Assembly: GCA_025935435.1 (NCBI GenBank)
Contig: JAICVH010000224.1
Span: 1 to 5,111, forward strand
DNA: 5,111 nucleotides
Source: Burkholderiales bacterium
GTDB lineage: Bacteria; Pseudomonadota; Gammaproteobacteria; Burkholderiales; Casimicrobiaceae
Direction: 5' to 3'
Numbering within the stretch: position 1 is the first letter of the stretch; each line of letters starts with the position of its first letter. The notes below the pieces were generated by a model, which saw only the letters and a program-made list of their open reading frames with translations, made no database searches and was not told the DNA's origin. Below, piece by piece: positions 1 to 4,138 of the stretch. The position numbers and the translations under genes are program-made.

Positions 1-354
1 CGCGACGGAAGATGCGGCGTCGCGCGCCGCGCGAGCATTGAACGCCTCGGGCGCATCGCTTGCGCGTTGGGTGGCGTCGTCGACGATCGACGGCGCCAGC
101 GGAATCACACCGATCGCAATCACACCGATCACCGCGGCCGCCGCCAGTGGCATCCACCAGCGCCATGCCATGCGTGCGAGCGCGGGCGCGCCGGCATCGT
201 GCAGCGAAACCGAACGATCCCGCGAGGCGCTGGCCACCGAGGCGTGCGCCGCCGCGAGGATCGCTGCATCGACGTGCGCGGGCGGCGTTTCGGTCGAATG
301 CTCGCGCATCAACGCCGTGAGCATCGGATCGGTCGATTCGCGTTCAGCGGCCAT
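1..354 (-). CDS. Putative anti-sigma factor, single-pass membrane protein (3' end outside window)
   Basis: The frame is open from an ATG at 354-352 to the window edge, giving 118 residues with no stop, so the C-terminus is missing. The N-terminal 60 residues are hydrophilic and contain a segment HVDAAILAAAHASV (27-40). They are followed by RMAWRWWMPL and a hydrophobic stretch, about residues 67-88, which looks like one transmembrane helix. The part after it (SIVDDATQRASDAPEAFNAR) is hydrophilic and would be periplasmic. The start overlaps the sigma factor stop by 11 bases, a typical sign of translational coupling. A small membrane protein directly downstream of an ECF sigma gene is usually its anti-sigma factor, holding the sigma at the membrane. 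I see no HxxxCxxC zinc motif, so it is not a classical ZAS-type anti-sigma and the role rests on position and topology. The helix is partly built from a 15-bp tandem repeat. Confidence 0.68.
   Translation of the reverse strand, partial: MAAERESTDPMLTALMREHSTETPPAHVDAAILAAAHASVASASRDRSVSLHDAGAPALARMAWRWWMPLAAAAVIGVIAIGVIPLAPSIVDDATQRASDAPEAFNARAARDAASSVA
103..132. repeat. Two-copy 15-bp tandem repeat inside the putative anti-sigma gene
   Basis: The plus strand shows aatcacaccgatcgc (103-117) followed directly by aatcacaccgatcac (118-132), 14 of 15 bases identical. On the coding (minus) strand this encodes two adjacent copies of I-G-V-I within the transmembrane helix (VIGVIAIGVIP). It keeps the reading frame, so it looks like an in-frame slippage duplication that lengthens the helix by five residues. 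Confidence 0.8.
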
Positions 355-946
355 CGGTCGCATCCGCCCGCACTTCGAGCAACGCCGCGCGTAGCTTGCC
401 GGTCGCATAACGCAAACGGCTCTTGATCGTTTCGACGCCCGCCCCGGTCAATGCTGCGATCTCGTCAAGTGACAGACCGCTCAACTGCTGGAGCAGGAAT
501 GCGTCGCGCTGGCGCGGCGGAAGCTCCGCGATCGCCGCGTCCAGCCGCTCGGCAAGCTGCCGATTGCTCGCGCGCTGTTCCGGTTCGTCGGTGCGCGCCG
601 CAGTGATGTCGTTCATTGCGCCGGTGGCGTCATCGTCGGTATCGGTGGACGTGACGAGCACCTGCCCTGTCGCGCGCCAGTGATCGACGATGCGATGATG
701 CGCGAGCGTGTAGAGCCACGTCGCGAAGCGCGCGGCCGGCACGTACGTGGCGCGCGCGCGAATCAGGTTCATCCACACGTCCTGGAACAGTTCGTCCGCG
801 GATGCCGCGTTCCGGCAATGGCGCAATACGTAGCGATAAACGCCGCTCCGATGTCGTGCATAGAGCGCGTCGAAAGCCCGAGCATCGCCACGAGCGTACG
901 CAGTCATCAGCGCTTCGTCGGTGACGTCGTCGGTACACACATGCAT
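344..946 (-). CDS. RNA polymerase sigma factor, ECF subfamily (sigma-70 family)
   Basis: This protein of 200 residues (from ATG at 946) directs RNA polymerase to a specific promoter set. Sigma region 2 covers about residues 25-92: AFDALYARHRSGVYRYV, then the hallmark DELFQDVWMNLIRAR and ATWLYTLAHHRIVDHWR. An acidic, variable linker (about 100-128) follows. Region 4 covers about 135-188, with ELPPRQRDAFLLQQLSGLSL and a helix-turn-helix DEIAALTGAGVETIKSRLRYA that reads the -35 element. There is no region 1.1 or 3, as expected for ECF sigmas. The start is uncertain: the frame stays open up to 1114, but that would overlap the upstream gene by 83 bases. ATGs at 994 and 946 both lack a clear Shine-Dalgarno. 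946 is chosen because the family motif (TDEALMTAYARGDA) begins close behind it. The gene lies between an exported protein and a membrane protein in a probable operon, and its activity is probably held by the downstream gene product. Confidence 0.93.
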   Translation of the reverse strand: MHVCTDDVTDEALMTAYARGDARAFDALYARHRSGVYRYVLRHCRNAASADELFQDVWMNLIRARATYVPAARFATWLYTLAHHRIVDHWRATGQVLVTSTDTDDDATGAMNDITAARTDEPEQRASNRQLAERLDAAIAELPPRQRDAFLLQQLSGLSLDEIAALTGAGVETIKSRLRYATGKLRAALLEVRADATDGR

Positions 947-991
947 CGCATGCGCAGTATGCGGGCCCCGCAGGCTCGTCGCAACGACGCG

Positions 992-1020
992 CATCACGCG
1001 CTGCGCAGCAGACGACGCAT
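992..1020 (-). other. Possible 8-codon leader ORF coupled to the alternative sigma start
   Basis: Downstream of the exported-protein stop, an ATG at 1020-1018 opens a frame of eight codons (MRRLLRSA) ending in TGA at 996-994. The last base of that stop is the first base of the alternative sigma ATG at 994 (TGATG). Such an overlap can allow translational re-initiation, which would explain a sigma start lacking a ribosome binding site. There is no Shine-Dalgarno in front of the mini-ORF, and a frame this short arises readily by chance, so this is only a possibility. Confidence 0.2.
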
Positions 1021-1031
1021 CGCGATGGCGA

Positions 1032-1901
1032 TCAGCGTGGCGCGGGCACGAAACGCATCCCGGGAAACGGATCGGGCGCGCGCTCGGCGTACGTGGGACC
1101 GGGCAGCACGCCACTCGCGACGAGATTCTCGCGACGGTCGTATCGAATCGCGATGGTTTCCGCCGGCGTCGCCGTCGCGCGCTCGAAGCGAACGCGCTGC
1201 GCGTACGACGTCTCGTCGCGTCCGAAACCCGTTCCCAGGATCGAAAGGGGCCGCATCACGGAGTCCGCGGCGCCAGGCGTCGCCTGTGCCTGCGCCGCTC
1301 TTGCGTCGCCTTCGGCCCGTGCAGCCGCGGCGGGTGCAGCGGCCGTATCGGCACGCTGCTCCTTCGCGGCCTCGTGCGCCGCGATCTTGTCTCGCAGCGG
1401 TTGTTCGACGATGGCCGGCGGCCGTTCGCGGAACAGGGCGACGCCGATCACCCCGACGTCGCGTGGACGCCCGGTACGCGCTGCGTAGCTGTCGCCAAGA
1501 TCAGTGAAGTAGAACGCCGACGTGCGCTCGAGGCTTCTGCGCCAGCCCGCGATGTCGACGCTCCCGCCCGCGTCGATTACGTAACCCGACTGCTCCGGTG
1601 ACGCGGTGTCTCCGGTAACGACATTGACGCCGTCGACGCTCGTGACAGCGAGGATGCGCTCGCGGCTCTGATTGCGGATGCGCAGCGTGTACTCGTGACC
1701 CGGCGTACCGACAACGTAACGCTGACCGTCTTTGCGATGAACAGCGAGTGTTGCGCCGGTCGTGCGATCGATGACGTCGACGGTTGCGAGCTGCGAGCCC
1801 GGCCAATGTGCCAGCGCCGGTTGCATGACGGCGATCGCTGTCGTCGCAATGGCGATCGCGCGTACGCGGTGGGTGAGGCAGGCGATGAAATCCAATGACA
1901 T
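1032..1901 (-). CDS. Exported protein of unknown function, first gene of the ECF sigma operon
   Basis: This 289-residue protein begins with a signal peptide: HRVR at 11-14, a hydrophobic core AIAIATTAIAVM, and an ALA site after residue 31. It has no lipobox cysteine, so it should be a periplasmic or outer-face protein. The first domain (about 37-160) is beta-rich and includes YTLRIRNQSRERILAVTSVD, then GVNVVTG, SGYVIDAGGSVDIAGWRRS and VGVIGVALF. An Ala/Glu-rich linker (about 172-215) follows. A short C-terminal segment contains GTGFGRDETSYAQRVRFER and PAETIAIRYDRRENLVASGV (247-266), ending Pro-rich. The only cysteine is in the signal peptide. The start is supported by GAGGAG ending eight bases before the ATG. 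I recall similar unnamed proteins next to ECF sigma genes in other proteobacteria but cannot assign a function. Being first in the operon, it could be a sigma target or an envelope-stress sensor; this is inference. Confidence 0.82.
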   Translation of the reverse strand: MSLDFIACLTHRVRAIAIATTAIAVMQPALAHWPGSQLATVDVIDRTTGATLAVHRKDGQRYVVGTPGHEYTLRIRNQSRERILAVTSVDGVNVVTGDTASPEQSGYVIDAGGSVDIAGWRRSLERTSAFYFTDLGDSYAARTGRPRDVGVIGVALFRERPPAIVEQPLRDKIAAHEAAKEQRADTAAAPAAAARAEGDARAAQAQATPGAADSVMRPLSILGTGFGRDETSYAQRVRFERATATPAETIAIRYDRRENLVASGVLPGPTYAERAPDPFPGMRFVPAPR

Positions 1902-2139
1902 GAACGCTCCTCGAGCGCCGACGGCATGGCGGCGTGTCCATGCATGAACGGGCCGAGAACGAAAAAGGGGTTAAGTGCGAGATGACCGGGCCGGACAGGT
2001 TCAGCGCGCGGCTCGGCGCCTCGTCGGAGGTCAAGCGCGAGTCTCCGGCGTGTTCATCACGCGGCCCGGGGACGTAGAGTGACCCGGGGCGCCCCTCATG
2101 CGGGTCGCGCGATAATGACGGCTCTTCGATCCAACGCGT
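1902..2139. promoter_or_regulatory. Divergent intergenic region between the sigma operon and the transporter gene
   Basis: These 238 bases must hold promoters for both directions. Reading leftwards, GAGGAG (1909-1914) is the ribosome binding site of the exported protein. An A/T-richer patch, gaaaaaggggttaag (about 1962-1976), is the only AT-rich stretch and may belong to a leftward promoter, although no clear -35/-10 pair is visible. Reading rightwards, GATAAT at 2111-2116 resembles a -10 box but has no matching -35. Two CCCGGGG copies lie at 2065-2071 and 2083-2089, the palindrome ggggcgcccc at 2086-2095, and arms gacccg/cgggtc at 2081-2086 and 2101-2106 could fold into a hairpin just before the transporter gene. 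No protein-coding gene is supported here. Confidence 0.45.
2111..2116 (+). promoter_or_regulatory. Possible -10 box upstream of the transporter gene
   Basis: GATAAT matches five of six bases of the sigma-70 -10 consensus in otherwise very GC-rich DNA. Transcription would start near 2123, leaving a 5' leader of only about 17 bases, which agrees with the absence of a ribosome binding site. No -35 sequence is seen about 17 bases upstream (region ggcgcc), so the call is weak. Confidence 0.25.
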
Positions 2140-3303
2140 ATGCAGGAATCCACTCAGCTGACTGCGCTCGTCACCGGTCTCTCCTTTGCGCTGGCCTTCG
2201 TGTTCGGCGCGGTCGCGCATCGGGTGAGCTTCTGCACGATGGGCTCGATCACCGACATCGTGAACTTCGGTGACTGGCGTCGGATGCGCATGTGGTTGCT
2301 CGCCATTGTGGTCGCCATCGCGGGCACGGCCGCGCTGCAGGCGGCCGGCCAGATCGACACCGCGAAGACGATCTACACGGGCGCCAGCGTGCCGTGGCTC
2401 TCCCACCTGATCGGCGGCTTCTGTTTCGGCTTCGGCATGACGCTCGCCTCCGGCTGCGGAAGCAAGACGCTGATTCGCGCCGGCGCGGGTAACCTGAAGT
2501 CGGTGATCGTCATGGTGTTTCTCGCCGCAGCGGCGTACATGACGCTCAAAGGCGCGTTCGCGCCACTGCGCGTGAACCTGCTCGACACGTTGCGGCTCGA
2601 CGTCGCGGCACAGTCCTCCGACCTGCCTGCGCTTGCCGTGTCCGCGGGCCTCGCTTCCGCTGTTCGCCTATGGCTGCCGCTCGTCGTCGCGGCGGCGATT
2701 GCGTTGTTCGTCTTCGCCAACCGCGACTTCCGCACGACGCCCGAACTCGTGATCGGCGGACTCGTCATCGGAGCCGTCATCGTCGGCGGCTGGTACGTGT
2801 CGGGACATCTGGGTCATCTCGCCGAGGATCCGCAGACGCTCGAGGAGAAATTCGTCGCGACCAATTCCGGCCGCATGGAGTCGTACAGTTTCGTCGCCCC
2901 CACGGCTTATCTGCTTGAACTGCTGATGCTGTGGACGGATCAGTCCCGCATCGTGACGTTTGGCATCGCCGGGGTGCTCGGGATGCTGGTGGGCTCAGCG
3001 GCGATGGCGCTCCTGACACGAACCTTCCGCTGGGAGGGCTTCGCGTCGATCGAGGACATCGGCAATCATGTCGTGGGTGCCATACTGATGGGCTTTGGCG
3101 GGGTCACGGCGCTGGGCTGTACGATTGGGCAGGGCTTGACGGGAATTTCGACGCTTGCCATCGGGTCGATCCTGACCTTCGCATCCATCGTTTTCGGTTG
3201 CGTGATGGCGGTGAAGTACCAGATGTGGCGCATCGAGCGCGCCGACACGGTCGAGGAGACGCGCCCGACGGGCGGTGCGGTCGCGGAGCCGCGGCACACG
3301 TAA
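2140..3303 (+). CDS. YeeE/YedE family (TsuA-type) thiosulfate transporter
   Basis: The protein (387 residues) is an inner-membrane permease of the Sulf_transp family; characterised members take up thiosulfate, passed along by conserved cysteines. It is full length with about nine hydrophobic segments. It shows the two pseudo-repeats of the family: N-terminal AHRVSFCTMGSI (Cys32) plus GGFCFGFGMTLASGCGSKTL (Cys95, Cys106), and C-terminal MGFGGVTALGCTIGQGLTG (Cys327). Cys32, Cys106 and Cys327 fit the three conserved cysteines of the family; Cys95 and Cys354 are extra. The C-terminal 25 residues are hydrophilic and cytoplasmic. The start is fixed by an in-frame TGA at 2116-2118, with only this ATG after it, although no Shine-Dalgarno is visible. 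No TusA/YeeD-like sulfur carrier, a frequent neighbour of this family, is encoded beside it. Thiosulfate specificity is inferred from family; selenium or other sulfur substrates are proposed for some relatives. Confidence 0.93.
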   Translation: MQESTQLTALVTGLSFALAFVFGAVAHRVSFCTMGSITDIVNFGDWRRMRMWLLAIVVAIAGTAALQAAGQIDTAKTIYTGASVPWLSHLIGGFCFGFGMTLASGCGSKTLIRAGAGNLKSVIVMVFLAAAAYMTLKGAFAPLRVNLLDTLRLDVAAQSSDLPALAVSAGLASAVRLWLPLVVAAAIALFVFANRDFRTTPELVIGGLVIGAVIVGGWYVSGHLGHLAEDPQTLEEKFVATNSGRMESYSFVAPTAYLLELLMLWTDQSRIVTFGIAGVLGMLVGSAAMALLTRTFRWEGFASIEDIGNHVVGAILMGFGGVTALGCTIGQGLTGISTLAIGSILTFASIVFGCVMAVKYQMWRIERADTVEETRPTGGAVAEPRHT

Positions 3304-3321
3304 GCTGACGTACGGATTACC

Positions 3322-3346
3322 GTGGTGGGTCAACGCGCCCCACCAC
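3322..3346 (+). repeat. Perfect 8-bp inverted repeat (hairpin) between transporter and DUF1178 gene
   Basis: gtggtggg (3322-3329) and cccaccac (3339-3346) are perfect complements with a nine-base loop. The RNA hairpin would be very stable and lies 19 bases after the transporter stop and 19 bases before the DUF1178 start. No T-run follows on either strand, so it is not a canonical intrinsic terminator. It could protect the 3' end of the transporter mRNA, partly terminate transcription, or limit translation of the next gene. Confidence 0.7.
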
Positions 3347-3364
3347 ACAACCGTTCTCGACGAC

Positions 3365-3820
3365 ATGATCATTTTCGAACTCGGCTGTGCGCATGGCCAT
3401 CGCTTCGAGGGCTGGTTTGCCTCGGGCGAGGAGTTCGCGCGACAGCAGGAGCGCGCGCTCGTCACCTGTCCGATCTGCGATGACGCACACATCGAGCGGC
3501 TTCCGTCCGCGCGCGTCAGCGTCGCCAAGGGCGTCGCGCGGGACAACGTACCGGCGGCCGAAGCCACTGAAGAGCGCGCGCCGGTCGCGGACAACGTCCC
3601 CAGCCTGCCGGCGGAAGCGCTCGTCAAATTGCGCGAGATCGTTCGAAACACCGAAAACGTCGGTCGACGTTTCCCCGACGAGGCGCGCAAGATCCACTAT
3701 CAGGAAGTGCCACCCCGTGCGATCCGCGGCCAGGCGTCGCGCGATGAGGCGAAGGCGCTCACCGACGAAGGCATCGAGTTCACGTCGCTGCCGTCGTTTC
3801 TCTCGGGCGACAGCCACTAG
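3365..3820 (+). CDS. DUF1178 family protein with a putative zinc-ribbon-like N-terminus
   Basis: This 151-residue soluble protein has the family signature at both ends. The N-terminus reads MIIFELGCAHGHRFEGWFAS, then FARQQERALVTCPICDDAHI and RLPSARV; Cys8, His10, His12, Cys35 and Cys38 could form a metal site of the zinc-ribbon kind. A variable acidic segment (about 60-80) follows. The C-terminus contains ENVGRRFPDEARKIHY, VPPRAIRGQASRDEA and EGIEFTSLPS, typical of DUF1178. The function is unknown for the family. The ATG at 3365 is preferred over an in-frame one at 3275, because that would overlap the transporter gene and adds 30 residues lacking family similarity, whereas MIIFEL is where these proteins normally begin. 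There is no good Shine-Dalgarno. The 61-base gap to the transporter gene would allow co-transcription, but the hairpin between them may separate the two. Confidence 0.9.
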   Translation: MIIFELGCAHGHRFEGWFASGEEFARQQERALVTCPICDDAHIERLPSARVSVAKGVARDNVPAAEATEERAPVADNVPSLPAEALVKLREIVRNTENVGRRFPDEARKIHYQEVPPRAIRGQASRDEAKALTDEGIEFTSLPSFLSGDSH

Positions 3821-3935
3821 CCGGCGACCCGCAGTCCTTCCGCGCTTCCGATGGCGCGGTCGTCTCGTGCGTTGACGCGAGGCGATCGGGCAGCTTTACC
3901 GGCAGCATTGCAGTTCGGAGCCCTTGTGATTACGT

Positions 3936-3958
3936 GCGCTCGTGCTTTGATCGAGCGC
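3936..3958. repeat. 7-bp inverted repeat after the DUF1178 gene
   Basis: gcgctcg (3936-3942) and cgagcgc (3952-3958) are perfectly complementary around a nine-base loop. It might form a hairpin ending the upstream transcript about 115 bases after the DUF1178 stop, but no T-run follows. Inverted repeats of this length are not rare in GC-rich DNA. Confidence 0.45.
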
Positions 3959-4056
3959 GCAACAACGACACCCATCGTCGTCAATACGCAGCGACTTCTC
4001 GCGTAATTTCGGCGTGCGTGGCGGTCGGATCGCCGCCGCGCGACCGAGCGGGGAAT

Positions 4057-4080
4057 GGACCTTGCTAACTCTGAAGGTCC
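4057..4080. repeat. Perfect 7-bp inverted repeat, candidate operator or hairpin before the catalase
   Basis: ggacctt (4057-4063) and aaggtcc (4074-4080) are perfect inverted copies with centres 17 bases apart, separated by ten bases (gctaactctg). Arm spacing of about 1.5 helical turns, a more AT-rich centre, and a place 58 bases before the catalase start would suit a dimeric regulator. It could equally act as an RNA hairpin in the 5' leader. Confidence 0.5.
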
Positions 4081-4122
4081 GGCGACTGTTTCCGGCATTT
4101 CGTTCGGACACTCGCAATTCCC

Positions 4123-4130
4123 GAGAGGAG
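4123..4130 (+). promoter_or_regulatory. Ribosome binding site of the manganese catalase gene
   Basis: GAGAGGAG contains AGGAG and ends eight bases before the ATG at 4139. It is one of only two strong Shine-Dalgarno sequences in the window and settles the catalase start. Confidence 0.8.
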
Positions 4131-4138
4131 TTCATCCG

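Larger units (their letters stand above)
3821..4138. promoter_or_regulatory. Intergenic region upstream of the manganese catalase gene
   Basis: No convincing gene is present in these 318 bases; short frames have no recognisable product. The region is somewhat less GC-rich than the genes. It contains three inverted repeats: gcgctcg/cgagcgc at 3936-3942 and 3952-3958, cggtcg/cgaccg at 4022-4027 and 4041-4046, and ggacctt/aaggtcc at 4057-4063 and 4074-4080. The catalase promoter should be here, but no clear sigma-70 pair was found, and no OxyR-type ATAG/CTAT spaced repeat. A promoter read by an alternative sigma factor is therefore possible. GAGAGGAG (4123-4130), eight bases before the ATG, is the ribosome binding site of the catalase. 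Confidence 0.5.

Noticed and set aside
947..1114. Extended sigma N-terminus from the ATG at 1114
   Set aside because: It would overlap the exported-protein gene by 83 bases, and the extra residues (Cys/Pro/Arg-rich) have no resemblance to sigma factors.
680..1601. Plus-strand frames of 226 and 275 residues across the sigma and exported-protein genes
   Set aside because: Composition is extremely Arg-rich, and the minus strand carries clear sigma-70 motifs and a signal peptide.
1501..2406. Long minus-strand frame (301 residues) spanning the divergent promoter region
   Set aside because: It is Arg/His/Asp-rich without any fold-like pattern, overlaps the signal-peptide protein in another frame and runs antisense into the transporter gene. 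It is a product of high GC content.
3872..3900. Sigma-70 promoter TTGACG-N17-TTTACC
   Set aside because: The -35 is good but the -10 matches only three of six bases, and the site is about 240 bases before the catalase start.
3943..4046. Small RNA gene in the catalase leader
   Set aside because: Short inverted repeats are present, but there is no promoter and no terminator with a T-run to define a transcript.
4052..4074. RpoE-like promoter GGAAT ... TCTGA upstream of the catalase
   Set aside because: The spacer is about 13 bases, shorter than the roughly 16 expected, and the -35 part is only a partial match.
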